Source: Fidelibacterota bacterium
Lineage (GTDB): Bacteria; Fidelibacterota; UBA8477; JABMPR01
Reading direction: 5' to 3'
DNA: 35,855 nucleotides
NCBI GenBank assembly: GCA_024278595.1
Contig: JAJRSW010000019.1
Coordinates: 1 to 35,855 of the forward strand
Within the stretch, counting starts at the first letter, position 1. Each line of letters starts with the position of its first letter. Under the pieces are notes generated by a model, which saw nothing but the letters and a program-made list of their open reading frames with translations, did not search any database and had not been told where the DNA came from. A program made the translations under genes and the position numbers. This document shows positions 16,093 through 27,179 of the stretch, in pieces.

Positions 16093-16572
16093 CTAATTTC
16101 TGGTTTCATGGATCCATTTTTCAAGATCAGCAACTAACCAGGCCTGAATTTTATACCCGCGCTGTTTCAAAGCAATTGCCTCCCATACGCCGCCGGAAAC
16201 AGGTGACCAGGCCTCATTAAAATTTTTCAGCTCGCGGTCTTCTCCCAAAACGACGATGACCCCCGGTCCTTGATGTTCATAAACTGATGACATGTCAGGA
16301 AAGCGTGGTCCCTTACTTAGATCAACCGGGCCAATTAAAGTGTTTTCCGTTGAAAGGTTAATGTGGTCCTTCACCGGTTCATTGGCGCTGTACGGGCCAG
16401 ATGGCCGATATAACATCCAGACCATTTTTTCACTTTGCTGATCAAGTTCGGCAATTCGAACTCGACAGGTTTCAACGTCCAGGGCGAAAGGAATAACCGG
16501 AGTATCTGGAAAAGCGGTTTGCAGTGGATTTATGAATTCAGGGTCGCCAAAGATAATGGGGATGTCTCTCAT
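16093..16572 (-). CDS. Short purine nucleoside phosphorylase-like protein
   Basis: This 159-residue protein is not a standard enzyme. Its middle part (about 69-99: DHINLSTENTLIGPVDLSKG, then PRFPDMSSVYE) closely follows the signature of trimeric purine nucleoside phosphorylases (DHINL-x-NPLIGP-x-RFPDMS-x-Y). The usual N-terminal phosphate-binding part (GSGLG and the HxHxG region) is missing, and total length is about 60 percent of a normal PNP (about 270 residues). The C-terminal part with VSGGVWEAIALKQRGYKIQA could correspond to the PNP segment that reads TGPxYETPAE...LRxLGAD. Its ATG overlaps the divIVA-like stop by four bases (ATGA). It may be a non-catalytic or regulatory relative; the call rests on motif recall. 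Confidence 0.6.
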   Translation of the reverse strand: MRDIPIIFGDPEFINPLQTAFPDTPVIPFALDVETCRVRIAELDQQSEKMVWMLYRPSGPYSANEPVKDHINLSTENTLIGPVDLSKGPRFPDMSSVYEHQGPGVIVVLGEDRELKNFNEAWSPVSGGVWEAIALKQRGYKIQAWLVADLEKWIHETRN

Positions 16573-17177
16573 TCGTTATCGAAGTCCTCCGTGTCATCAA
16601 TTATGATCTCCGGCTCAGATCTATCATCAGGCAGGTCCTCCACCACCAGGTTGGTCTTCGAAAAATCAATAATCCGTTCTTCAATTAGATCCGCATTGCC
16701 CTGAAGCAGTTCATCCATACCATTGTTTTCTGAGAATTCCTCCTCCAGGAGATCAAGGTTCGTATGCAGGATATGTTTCAGCTTGATCAACATGGCGTCT
16801 CGTTTGGCTTGCAGCTTTTGGATCTCATGCTGGGCTTCAGACAGATCTTCTTTTGCAGTAAACAGCAGGGCATCTTTCTCGGTATTGGCTTTTCGGAGGA
16901 TATTATCGGCCTCACTCTGCGCGTTACGGATGGTGTCCTGAGCTATTTTTTGAGCCAACAACAGGGTTTCTTTCAAGCTGTCTTCGACATTCGTGTAGGT
17001 TTTTAAGGCTAAACGAGCTTCCTTATTTTCAGCGTGGATTTCATTGGATTCCCGGATCAGGGTTTCTAATTCTTCGGCAAGCTCATCCAAAAATTCATTT
17101 ACCTGATCACGGTTAAACCCGAGGGCAGATTGTTTAAATTCCTGTTTTCTGATATCCTGAGGTGTTAATCGTCCCAT
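16569..17177 (-). CDS. DivIVA-domain coiled-coil protein
   Basis: This 202-residue protein has the DivIVA N-terminal signature (LTPQDIRKQEFKQSALGFNR, then DQVNEFLDELAEELETLI), which binds curved membrane in cell-division and polarity proteins. A long coiled coil covers residues about 30-140. The C-terminal tail is strongly acidic (EPEIIIDDTEDFDNE). It starts with ATG at 17177 behind GGAG. Its neighbours are yggS upstream and the PNP-like gene downstream, with a 4-base overlap. DivIVA proteins are best known in Gram-positives, but DivIVA-domain proteins next to yggS also occur in Gram-negative groups. A role in division-site or pole organisation is inference. Confidence 0.87.
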   Translation of the reverse strand: MGRLTPQDIRKQEFKQSALGFNRDQVNEFLDELAEELETLIRESNEIHAENKEARLALKTYTNVEDSLKETLLLAQKIAQDTIRNAQSEADNILRKANTEKDALLFTAKEDLSEAQHEIQKLQAKRDAMLIKLKHILHTNLDLLEEEFSENNGMDELLQGNADLIEERIIDFSKTNLVVEDLPDDRSEPEIIIDDTEDFDNE

Positions 17178-17368
17178 ATTTCACTCCTCTCTCGTCCACA
17201 AAGCGGTAACAGTTTAGTCATTGTGAGCAAAGCAAACAATCCCGATCCTGGAGCATAAAGACCATTTACAGTTAAAAATGGCGCGATCAATTCTAAAAAA
17301 CCGGGTGTTTGATCGAGACCCTGCTCATCCAGGGAAAAGACAAACCCAGAATTAATATTGTCTGGCAC
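17165..17368 (-). CDS. Doubtful small hydrophobic ORF between yggS and divIVA
   Basis: This 67-codon frame starts with GTG inside the last codons of yggS (17-base overlap) and ends inside the start of the divIVA-like gene (13-base overlap). It exactly fills the gap. A hydrophobic stretch (FLELIAPFLTVNGLYAPGSG, then LFALLTMTKLLPL) could span a membrane. In many genomes a small membrane protein (YggT) lies next to yggS, but the sequence here does not look like YggT. No ribosome binding site is evident before the GTG. It may be a real small gene or only an open frame. Confidence 0.3.
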   Translation of the reverse strand: MPDNINSGFVFSLDEQGLDQTPGFLELIAPFLTVNGLYAPGSGLFALLTMTKLLPLCGRERSEIWDD

Positions 17369-18053
17369 CGAAAATAGCTGTTCCCACCCGAATATGGGTA
17401 GCTCCTTCTTCTATGGCTAGCTCAAAATCACCGGACATTCCCATGGAAAGCAGTTGCTGCCTGTGGTCTAAATCCAGCTGACGGCTGACCTGATCATTCA
17501 GGCGCTTCATCTCTCTAAAGGCTTGACGGATATGATCCCGATCATTGGTCAAGGGACCAATGGTCATCAAGCCCTGGAATTCCAGGGCCGATTTGTCCAG
17601 GCAGTAGGCAGCCAACTCCATTGCCAGGGCAGGGTCTACGCCCTCTTTATTGCTTTCGCCAGAGATGTTTACTTCCACCAGAACCGGAATCTGCAGATCC
17701 TGGGCTCCAAAACGCTGGTCTACAGCATCCGCAATGCGGGTTGAATCGATCGTATGAATGATATCCACACGACCAGGGAGATATTTAACCTTGTTGCTTT
17801 GCAGGTGGCCGATGAAATGACGCGTAATACCTTCGGGAGTAAAAACTGGAAATTTATCCCGGACCTCCTGGGCCCGATTTTCTCCGAAATGCCGCAGACC
17901 AGCATCATAGGCTGCCTGCATGTCTTTCACAGACTTACGTTTACTGACCCCAATAAGTGTGATCTCGTCAGCGCTTCGACCAGCCCGGTTAGCAGCCTGC
18001 GCTACTTGTTCCAGGATTTGGTCCAGTCGTGCCACAAATGCGGAGTCGCTCAT
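17352..18053 (-). CDS. yggS: YggS/PLPBP family pyridoxal phosphate homeostasis protein
   Basis: This 233-residue protein belongs to the YggS/PROSC family of PLP-binding proteins that keep free pyridoxal phosphate in balance. The PLP lysine is in LIGVSKRK, followed by DAGLRHFGENRAQE, HFIGHLQSNKVKYL, VLVEVNISGESNKEGV and the C-terminal LSMGMSGDFELAIEEGATHI plus RVGTAIFG. These motifs run in order along the TIM-barrel. The ATG at 18053 was preferred over a TTG at 18086, because homologues start close to the sequence MSDSAFVARLDQIL; neither has a strong ribosome binding site. It lies 61 bases after gyrA on the same strand. Confidence 0.94.
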   Translation of the reverse strand: MSDSAFVARLDQILEQVAQAANRAGRSADEITLIGVSKRKSVKDMQAAYDAGLRHFGENRAQEVRDKFPVFTPEGITRHFIGHLQSNKVKYLPGRVDIIHTIDSTRIADAVDQRFGAQDLQIPVLVEVNISGESNKEGVDPALAMELAAYCLDKSALEFQGLMTIGPLTNDRDHIRQAFREMKRLNDQVSRQLDLDHRQQLLSMGMSGDFELAIEEGATHIRVGTAIFGARQY

Positions 18054-18114
18054 ATTAAACCAGAAATCATCACGAGTCTTCTCCAATCAAGTTTCCGGTG
18101 TTTCACCCTCACCG

Positions 18115-20607
18115 TTAAAATAGTTTTTCCTGTTCACCATCCACGGCTTCACCATTTTCATCACCACTTGGTGCAGGGTCTTTTTCCTCCTGAACCCGGG
18201 TTACGGCAGCAATGGAGTCACCATTATCCAGTCGGATCAGTTTTACACCCTGGGTGTTTCGACCAATACTGCGGATCGAGGACACGGGCTGACGGATCAA
18301 GACACCACGAGTCGTGATGATCATCAGGTCGTCATTATCAACAACCTCCAGCAGGGACACCATATGACCAACCTTGGGGGTGGTCTTAATCGTTATAATT
18401 CCCTTGCCAGCTCGATTCTGAACCCGATAGTTGATCACTTCGGTGCGTTTACCGAAACCGTGTTCAGAAACAGCCAGAACCGTTCCTTCACGACGAACTA
18501 CGATCATGCCCACGACACGATCATCATCACCCTTCAGTTCAATACCCTTGACCCCCATGGTCTTACGACCGGTTGGACGAATATTGGTCTCGCTGAAACG
18601 AATGGACATCCCATTACGCGTTCCCAGGATAATGTCATTCTCACCAGTAGTGATCTGCGCATCGATGAGGTGATCATCTTCCCGGATATCGATGGCGAAA
18701 ATGCCACCCTTCATCGGCCGACTGTAGGCTGTTAAAGCAGTCTTTTTAACCAGACCCTTGGAAGTGGCCATGGTGATGAACAGATCTTCGGCATATTCCC
18801 GTACAGCAATATAGGCCTGGACCATTTCGCCCTGGTCTACGCGCAACAGGTTGATTAATGCACGACCTCTGGTTGCCTTGCCTGCCTGGGGAATCTCATG
18901 GACCCGTAACCAGTGACATTTACCCCGATCAGTGAAGAACAGGATATAATCATGGGTGGAGGCCGTGAAAAGATGTTCAATGAAATCTTCGTCCCGGGCC
19001 TTGGCTCCGGCTGAACCACGGCCACCCCGGTTTTGACGACGATAGCCACTGACGGGATAGCGCTTAATAAACCCATTATGGGTAATGGTGATCACCATCT
19101 CTTCTTCAGCGATCATATCTTCAATGGTAAAATCCTTGGCATCAGGGACGATCTCGGTCCGGCGATCATCACCATAACGCTCTTGAACGTCACGCAATTC
19201 GGTTTTAATGATATCCATTCGTAAACCGACGTTATTGAGGATCTCGTTCAAGCGGGCAATCAACTTGAGAATTTCCGTATACTCATCGAGGATCTTCTGG
19301 CGTTCAAGACCGGTGAGTTTTTGCAGACGCATATCCAGAATAGCTTGTGACTGAAGGTCACTCAAACTGAACTTGGATATCAAATTTGCTTTGGCTTCTT
19401 TAGGATTCTTGGAACCCCGGATGGTTTTAATGATAGCATCCAGATTATCCAGAGCGATCTTAAAACCCTCTAAAATATGGGCGCGGGCTTCGGCTTCCTT
19501 GAGTTCGAACTGAGTTCTTTTAACCACAACTTCATGTCGGAATTTGATGAATTCAGCAATTACTTCGTTCAGTTTCAGGATCCTGGGCAGACCGTTTACC
19601 AGGGCCAGCATGATAACCCCGAAGGTCTCCTGCATCTGAGTGTGCTTATAGAGCAGGTTAAGCACGACTTCTGGAACAACATCCCGCTTGAGCTCGATGA
19701 CCAGACGGATACCATCCTTATCGGATTCATCACGAATATCAGAAATACCTTCCACTTTTTTAGTGCGAACCAGCATGACGATCTTCTCGATCAGCGAGGT
19801 CTTGTTGACCTGATAGGGAATTTCAGAAATGACCAGGCTAAAGCGGCTATTCTTACGCTCCTCAATATTTGCCCTGGCCCGGACGGTGATCTTACCGCGA
19901 CCGGTCTCGTAAGCTTCCCTAATCCCGGCGGCACCATAAATAATAGCGGCAGTAGGGAAATCAGGTCCCTTGATATGCTCCATAAGCTCAAGGACAGTTA
20001 TTTCAGGATTCTCTATCTGAGCGACAATAGCATCAACCACCTCATTCATGTTGTGGGGGGGGATATTGGTGGCCATTCCAACTGCGATACCGCTGGAACC
20101 ATTGAGCAACAGGTTGGGGATGACAGCTGCTAGAACCGTTGGCTCTTTCAGGCTGTCATCGAAATTGGGCGTGAACCGGACGGTTTCTTTTTCAAGGTCC
20201 TTGAGCATTTCGCTGGCAATGCGCTTCATGCGGGCTTCCGTGTAACGCATGGCAGCCGCTCTGTCTCCATCGATGGAGCCAAAGTTCCCCTGACCATCAA
20301 CCAAGGGATAGCGCAGGGAAAATTCCTGGGTCATACGCACCATGGAATCATACACAGCAGAATCGCCGTGGGGGTGGTACTTACCCATGACGTCTCCAAC
20401 AATACGGGCGCTTTTACGATAGGACCGGTTGTAACCAACACCCAGTTCCATCATTCCATACAGAATACGGCGGTGAACCGGCTTTAGGCCATCCCGTACA
20501 TCGGGTAGGGCTCGTGATACAATGACCGACATGGAATAATCCATATAGGATTTTTTCATTTCCTCTTCGATCGATGTGTTCAGGATGTTTTGTCTCTGAA
20601 TCTCCAA
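18115..20607 (-). CDS. gyrA: DNA gyrase subunit A
   Basis: This 830-residue protein is the breakage-rejoining subunit of gyrase. Numbering in the N-terminal domain matches E. coli exactly: the catalytic tyrosine is Tyr122 ([11 protein letters not shown]), and the quinolone pocket has Ser83 and Asp87 (GDSAVYDS), so no classical resistance change is present. The GyrA box, needed for DNA wrapping, is seen as QNRGGRG in the C-terminal domain, which separates it from ParC. The C-terminal beta-pinwheel repeats follow and the tail is acidic ([17 protein letters not shown]). The start is TTG at 20607, supported by AGAGG seven bases upstream. It lies 142 bases downstream of gyrB. Confidence 0.98.
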   Translation of the reverse strand: MEIQRQNILNTSIEEEMKKSYMDYSMSVIVSRALPDVRDGLKPVHRRILYGMMELGVGYNRSYRKSARIVGDVMGKYHPHGDSAVYDSMVRMTQEFSLRYPLVDGQGNFGSIDGDRAAAMRYTEARMKRIASEMLKDLEKETVRFTPNFDDSLKEPTVLAAVIPNLLLNGSSGIAVGMATNIPPHNMNEVVDAIVAQIENPEITVLELMEHIKGPDFPTAAIIYGAAGIREAYETGRGKITVRARANIEERKNSRFSLVISEIPYQVNKTSLIEKIVMLVRTKKVEGISDIRDESDKDGIRLVIELKRDVVPEVVLNLLYKHTQMQETFGVIMLALVNGLPRILKLNEVIAEFIKFRHEVVVKRTQFELKEAEARAHILEGFKIALDNLDAIIKTIRGSKNPKEAKANLISKFSLSDLQSQAILDMRLQKLTGLERQKILDEYTEILKLIARLNEILNNVGLRMDIIKTELRDVQERYGDDRRTEIVPDAKDFTIEDMIAEEEMVITITHNGFIKRYPVSGYRRQNRGGRGSAGAKARDEDFIEHLFTASTHDYILFFTDRGKCHWLRVHEIPQAGKATRGRALINLLRVDQGEMVQAYIAVREYAEDLFITMATSKGLVKKTALTAYSRPMKGGIFAIDIREDDHLIDAQITTGENDIILGTRNGMSIRFSETNIRPTGRKTMGVKGIELKGDDDRVVGMIVVRREGTVLAVSEHGFGKRTEVINYRVQNRAGKGIITIKTTPKVGHMVSLLEVVDNDDLMIITTRGVLIRQPVSSIRSIGRNTQGVKLIRLDNGDSIAAVTRVQEEKDPAPSGDENGEAVDGEQEKLF

Positions 20608-20660
20608 CTCAATACCTCTTTATTTCTAGCTAATTATTTTTTATCATTGTGGATTGTCCC

Positions 20661-20722
20661 CTTCGAGAACCTCAGGGAGACGATTTTGGGATCGCATGTG
20701 GGTCTTACTGAGGCTCTCGAAG
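20661..20722. repeat. Palindromic repeat in the gyrB-gyrA gap
   Basis: CTTCGAGAACCTCAG (20661-20675) and CTGAGGCTCTCGAAG (20708-20722) form a 15-bp inverted repeat with a single mismatch around a 32-base centre. The arms resemble a family of palindromic, REP-like sequences seen in many environmental genomes; this resemblance is from memory. No second copy with these arms was seen here. It could act as a hairpin that dampens read-through from gyrB into gyrA. Confidence 0.65.
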
Positions 20723-20749
20723 TCTGACACATTCTCACCTAGATTGACG

Positions 20750-22960
<2,211 letters not shown>

Positions 22961-22968
<8 letters not shown>

Positions 22969-24079
22969 GGTCCTGAATCTTTCCGGCATCGATGACCTGG
23001 AGGGAGTCGCCTTCCACGGTCAGACCATGATGCCGTAGATCTGCCAGATCCGTGGCGGTGATAAAGATCTGATGATCACCCCTCAGACTTTCCACGATCA
23101 TCAGACTGCGTTTTACATCCAGCTCTGCAAAGAGATCATCCAGTAGAAACACAGGGGGTTCCTTAAGAAAACTCTCCAAAAAGCGACCCTCGGCAAACTT
23201 TACCGCAACCAGCACCAACTTATGCTCTCCCTGCGAGCCAAACTTACGCAGGTCCTTGGTGTTGAGGAAAAACGTGAATAGATCCCGGTGTGGTCCCCGG
23301 GTGGTGGTTCCTTTTCGCAGGTCTTCAGCCAGGGAATCCTGATAGGCTTTTCGATAGAGACCCTCGGGCTCTCCCGCTGTGACCCTCACATTGGACCGGA
23401 AAGCCATTTTTAGTGAATTTTCTTGTTCCAGTTGCCCATAGGCTTCATAAAGCAGCTTTTTGAATTCGGTCAGATGCCGGCTGCGTGCCTGGTGGAGTTG
23501 GGCGGAAACTTTAGCCCGTTGATCATCCAGGGTAGCAATGAGAATGCGATCAAAAGCACCGCCATCAATAGCATAGGTCTGGAGCATGCTGTTGCGCTGT
23601 TTCAAAATTCGAGCATAGATCTGGAGTTGTTCCAGATAAGCAGGATCAACCTGTGACAATAGTTTGTTAAAGAACAACCGACGGACCTCAGGTGATCCAA
23701 AGGTTAATTCGCCGTCCTCAGGTGTAAGCGAAACCAGGGGGAACCGGCCAATGATCTCAGCCCGGCTCTTCAGGTTGTTATTGTCAACACTCACAATTTT
23801 TTTACGCGCTGATTCAACTTTCAAGCGAACCTTGTGTTCAATACCCTGGTGATCCGAGAATAAACCTTTTAGCTGGTAGCCTACCCGACCATGACGGGCC
23901 AGATCAGCATCCAGGCGGGTCTTAAAACTCCGCGTATAAGCCAGACTATGAATAGCTTCCAATATGGTGGTCTTGCCTGCGCCATTCTCACCGTGTAGAA
24001 TATTGGTATGCGATCCAAAATTCATGGAAACCTGTTCGTATTTACGAAAGTCAATCATTGTAAGGGACTTGATCAGCAT
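22961..24079 (-). CDS. recF: DNA repair and recombination protein RecF
   Basis: This 372-residue ABC-type ATPase helps load RecA at gaps in single-stranded DNA. The Walker A motif is GENGAGKTTILEAIHSLAY, the Walker B and D-loop region is PPVFLLDDLFAELDVKRS, and the signature region before it contains SQGEHKLVLVAVKFAEGRFL. LIKSLTMIDFRKYEQVSMNF at the N-terminus is also typical. It starts with ATG at 24079; a weak AGG lies directly upstream. It follows dnaN after 140 bases that contain no gene, and overlaps the DUF721 gene at its end. Confidence 0.97.
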
Positions 24080-24219
24080 ACCTGAGGATTGTAAGCGTTA
24101 TTCATGTGGATCATACCGTAGCCATTCAATATGTCGTCCATGCCAGTGATCCTGGCTGGTTGTTACCTTGCTGCATTTGAAATCAGTTTCGCGACCGGCC
24201 GTCCTGCAAAGATGCCTGG

Positions 24220-25335
24220 CTATGCCTGAAGCCTGATGGGCATCAGGAGCATCACCAATTCTTCTTTTTCGGCCTGAACTTCAGGCAGGATCAGACCAGG
24301 TCCGATCTCTGAGCCCAGTCTAAAGACCACCTTATCAGTTTCTATGTTCTTGAGCATATCCTTCAGATAAATCGAATTATAACCCAGGGTCAATTCTTCA
24401 CCGTCATAATCGGCCAGAACCTGTTCTTTGGCACTGGTGCTGGCTTCAGGATCTTCCGTAAACACTTCCAGATAGCCGGGGTGTAATTTCAGAGCGACCT
24501 GGTGTGTGGTGCGGTTCGAGAAGATCGAAACCCGCTTGACCGTCGTAACCAGATCCTTGTTGGACATGGTCACGGTCTTGTCGTTGGTGGCTGGTATAAC
24601 ACTGCTATAATCGGGGTATTGTTCATCGATCAAACGACTGAAAATGGTGGCGTTCTCAGTGGAAACACTGATATACTTTTCGCTAATCGCCAGGTTGATG
24701 GTGTTATCATTATCTAAAAAGGATTGAATTAGCGAAAGAAATTTCTGGGGAACAATAATATTTGCCTCAAAGTCTGGAGAGACAAAATCACGCGTGCTAT
24801 ATTTTACCAGGCGGTGACCATCGGTAGCAACTGCTCGGAGCTGGTCTTTTTTCAACTCAAACAGAACCCCCAGCAGGGCGGGTTTCAATTCATCTTTGGA
24901 GACCGCAAAGGCAGTTTTTTCAACAGTACGCTTTAAGACACTGGATTTGATCTCCAGGTTGTTCGACGGCCCCAGTTCAGGAGCTTCAGGAAAATCCATG
25001 GCCGGTCGACCAACAATCTTGTAGGTGCCCCCGGAAGTAGAGAGCGTAATCCGATTGTCTTCGGTCCAGGAAAAGGTTAATTCTGTATCAGGCAGTTCGT
25101 TGGTGATCTCCTGGAGCAAACGTACTGGAAGTGCTACGGCACCGTCTTCATCACCCCGCACATCCAGGTTCAGGGTGTAGGTGATCTCTATATCAGTGGC
25201 GCGCATGGAGAGGGTATTCCCTTTTACGGTAAAGAGAATATGGTTGAGAATGGGCATGGTGGAGCGGGTGGGGCTGACGCGAGCCACCTTTTGCAGTCCG
25301 TGTAAAAGTGTTGAAGATTCAACGGTAAATTGCAT
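24220..25335 (-). CDS. dnaN: DNA polymerase III beta subunit (sliding clamp)
   Basis: This 371-residue protein is the ring clamp that holds DNA polymerase on the template. It has three repeated clamp domains; recognisable parts are MQFTVESSTLLHGLQKVARV, TRSTMPILNHILFTVKG, DELKPALLGVLFELKK, ATDGHRLVKYSTRDF and the C-terminal LLMPIRL. The ATG at 25335 was chosen because GGAG stands nine bases upstream and homologues begin with M(K/Q)FTVE; an ATG two codons earlier is only three bases from the GGAG. It is the first gene of the dnaN-recF-dciA-gyrB-gyrA unit. dnaA, usually its neighbour, is not here. Confidence 0.98.
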   Translation of the reverse strand: MQFTVESSTLLHGLQKVARVSPTRSTMPILNHILFTVKGNTLSMRATDIEITYTLNLDVRGDEDGAVALPVRLLQEITNELPDTELTFSWTEDNRITLSTSGGTYKIVGRPAMDFPEAPELGPSNNLEIKSSVLKRTVEKTAFAVSKDELKPALLGVLFELKKDQLRAVATDGHRLVKYSTRDFVSPDFEANIIVPQKFLSLIQSFLDNDNTINLAISEKYISVSTENATIFSRLIDEQYPDYSSVIPATNDKTVTMSNKDLVTTVKRVSIFSNRTTHQVALKLHPGYLEVFTEDPEASTSAKEQVLADYDGEELTLGYNSIYLKDMLKNIETDKVVFRLGSEIGPGLILPEVQAEKEELVMLLMPIRLQA

Positions 25336-25760
25336 AATCATGATCTCCGAATGTCGGGGTTACTTCGTCCTAAAACTAGCAAGCCAAACTAAACGGAGAT
25401 GAGGTGAATTCAAAGCTTGAACCTGTCTTGTTTCGCTGACATTTGTATTTTTTAGCCCAAAAACACCCCTTAAACGCCATGAAATGTCCTGAGGCAGGGG
25501 TAACCCAGGGTAAAACAAGGTATTTTACAGGAAAAGTTACAAGCTGAAGGGAGGCTGTCCTGCACTGTGGAGCGAGTGAGGAGGTTCATCTGGGTTTGTG
25601 AGAGTTGTTATACCAGCTACACCTCCAAAGAGGCTATAATTTCTTCATTTTTTATGGCACTTCGATGAACTTCAGTGTGACACACTTAAAACTCTCACCA
25701 GGGCTATCGGACTTAGCATTTCATGCTATGCCCCGACACGCTTTTCGGGATTGAAATATT
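25336..25760. other. Non-coding stretch upstream of dnaN
   Basis: No gene was recognised here. There is no dnaA, and no cluster of DnaA boxes (TTWTNCACA) was seen, so an origin cannot be called. Small hairpins are present: TAGCAT/ATGCTA around TTC near 25715-25731, and the odd palindrome AGTGTGACACACT at 25674-25686. The promoter of the dnaN operon must lie in the lower part, but no clear -35/-10 pair stands out. Confidence 0.5.
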
Positions 25761-25975
25761 GATGACCTCGTAAAAAGTATTTAGAAAACTACACAACCTG
25801 CCCTATAACCATTAAATACAACTGCTTACGACAAATACACGTAAAGCAATAAATAACAACATCCTGCGTTATTTCGACAGGCGGTTCCTGAGCTCAGCCG
25901 AAGGGCGGTTCCTGAGCTCAGCCGAAGGACTCAATGCAACGCTCTGCTGCGAGAGGGACTTTCTGCGGGGGCGTC
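25761..25975. mobile_element. MITE-like element, copy 1 (215 bp)
   Basis: This non-coding element starts with GATGACCTCGTAAAAAGT and ends with ACTTTCTGCGGGGGCGTC; the ends are imperfect inverted repeats, best seen by comparing with copy 2 at 34219-34413. It is flanked on both sides by the 6-mer AATATT (25755-25760 and 25976-25981), a target-site duplication. The interior shares with copy 2 a TTTCGACAGGCGGTTCCTGA...CTCAG block, ACTCAATGCAACGCTCTGCT and the AAATAACAACA segment. It encodes no transposase, so it must have been moved in trans. Copy 1 also holds a 24-bp tandem duplication. Confidence 0.78.
25881..25928. repeat. Tandem duplication of a 24-bp unit inside MITE copy 1
   Basis: A 24-base unit is present twice without change at 25881-25904 and 25905-25928. 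Each unit contains the perfect palindrome CTGAGCTCAG. Copy 2 of the element has a single unit, with one base changed, so the duplication arose in copy 1. Two units with no spacer do not make a CRISPR array. Confidence 0.85.
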
Positions 25976-26157
25976 AATATTAAGTAAAGCAGAGCTGGAA
26001 AAGATGAAGTAGTTTAGTGCCGTTTTGGGTGCAAGTGGTATAGCCACCTGGATTTCGCCGTTAAAAAAGATATGAAAGGCGCCCTTTTTTTAACTCAACT
26101 CTCCCCCTTCGCGTAATCGGAAAAATTCATGTTTCCGATTTAATAACCCACCATTAA
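25976..26157. other. Non-coding gap between MITE copy 1 and the TolC-like remnant
   Basis: No gene is visible. The stretch contains a perfect 9-bp hairpin (AATCGGAAA at 26115-26123, TTTCCGATT at 26132-26140) and, before it, a short GC stem followed by a T7 tract (about 26085-26101) that looks like a weak plus-strand terminator. Confidence 0.45.
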
Positions 26158-26925
26158 GATGAGATCAACGCCCTTACTTCCAGGATCCAGGGCTGGGAAG
26201 TTGAAGTTAAATCACTCCTGATCGAGATGAAGCGCTGGATCGGGGCTGATTTTATTGATCAATATCCAGTTATTTCAATTGACCTTGATTTTGTCCAGGC
26301 AGGTTATTACGGTGAGTATTATGTCAGTGCTTCCTATACCGAAATCCTAAAAAAAGCCATCCAGAACGATACGGAACTCAAGGTCCTGGAGCTGATCCGG
26401 GAGAATGCCATTGAGAAGAAAAAGTTGGCTGAAAAAGGAAAGTGGGATATCCTTCTCTCTTTTGATGGGCGCTATAATTACCTGGATCGGCTCAACAATA
26501 TAAATCAGGATCCGTTTTATGTGGCTGGAACGGGAATCCAGATCAGAAGATTTGACAGCTCGATCATCAAGAATACGATTCTGAAAGCCAGGGCGGATAT
26601 TTTACAGATTGAGATGACCATGGAAGATCGAGAAATTGAAATGGCTTCTGAGATCACCCGCAAGAAAGCCACTTTGCTCACCAAAAAAGAACAGGTCATT
26701 AGTTCAGGAAGAAGTATCACCTCGAAACAGCAAATCCACGACATTAAGCTCGCCAATTTCCTCCAGGGAACAGAATCGGTGGATAACTACCTGCAGGTAT
26801 TTCGAGCCCTGGTCAATACCAGGGAAGAAAGTCTGCGGTATGAGAATCGCTATCTGGACACCCTGAGAGACTTCAACTATATCTGTGGTGAGTATTTTGA
26901 ATTTCTGGGGATCGAGGCCTATTGA
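26158..26925 (+). pseudogene. TolC-family outer membrane efflux protein, C-terminal remnant
   Basis: The frame is open from 26158, directly after a TAA, to the stop at 26925 and encodes about 255 residues. The first ATG at 26227 has no ribosome binding site, and TolC-like sequence already begins upstream of it (NALTSRIQGWEVEVKSLLIE). Typical features are the long alpha-helical barrel segments (RADILQIEMTMEDREIEMAS), the strand region (DILLSFDGRYNYLDRLNNIN, then DPFYVAGTGIQIRRF) and the helical end LRDFNYICGEYFEFLGI. A complete TolC relative has about 430-500 residues, so the N-terminal half is missing. Nothing suggests an active start, and no pump genes are adjacent. It is most likely a truncated relic; a short, expressed fragment from 26227 cannot be excluded. 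Confidence 0.6.
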
Positions 26926-27119
26926 CAGGTCCAGTTATACCATAATCACTCCCAAATTAGCCACAACTCAGGCATCTTTTCCATTTTCACTTCAGCCCGA
27001 CCAACCGTGTGCCCAGCCAGCTAGTATTGAAGACTTGTCGGGACTCAACAAACGAGAAAATATTTTGAATTCATAATGCGCTTGCGAAGTGAAGTTGGTA
27101 TGATTGGTATAAACCAATG

Positions 27120-27143
27120 AAAGCCCCGGTTTGCCGGGGCTTT
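27120..27143. terminator. Bidirectional terminator after nagB
   Basis: AAAGCCCCGG (27120-27129) and CCGGGGCTTT (27134-27143) form a perfect 10-bp stem around a TTTG loop, with A and T residues flanking the stem on the two sides. On the minus strand it follows the nagB stop by about 37 bases and so ends the pta-to-nagB operon. It may also stop transcripts coming from the TolC remnant on the plus strand. Confidence 0.88.
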
Positions 27144-27179
27144 CTACCAAAGGAGACGACCTGAGTGCAGACCGCCAGG

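Noticed and set aside
19477..20133. 218-codon plus-strand open frame opposite gyrA
   Set aside because: It is an antisense shadow of gyrA without a ribosome binding site.
25342..25760. Origin of replication next to dnaN
   Set aside because: No TTWTNCACA cluster, no dnaA and no clear AT-rich unwinding element were seen.
25881..25928. CRISPR repeats
   Set aside because: Only two units, directly joined without a spacer, containing a REP-like palindrome; no cas gene is nearby.
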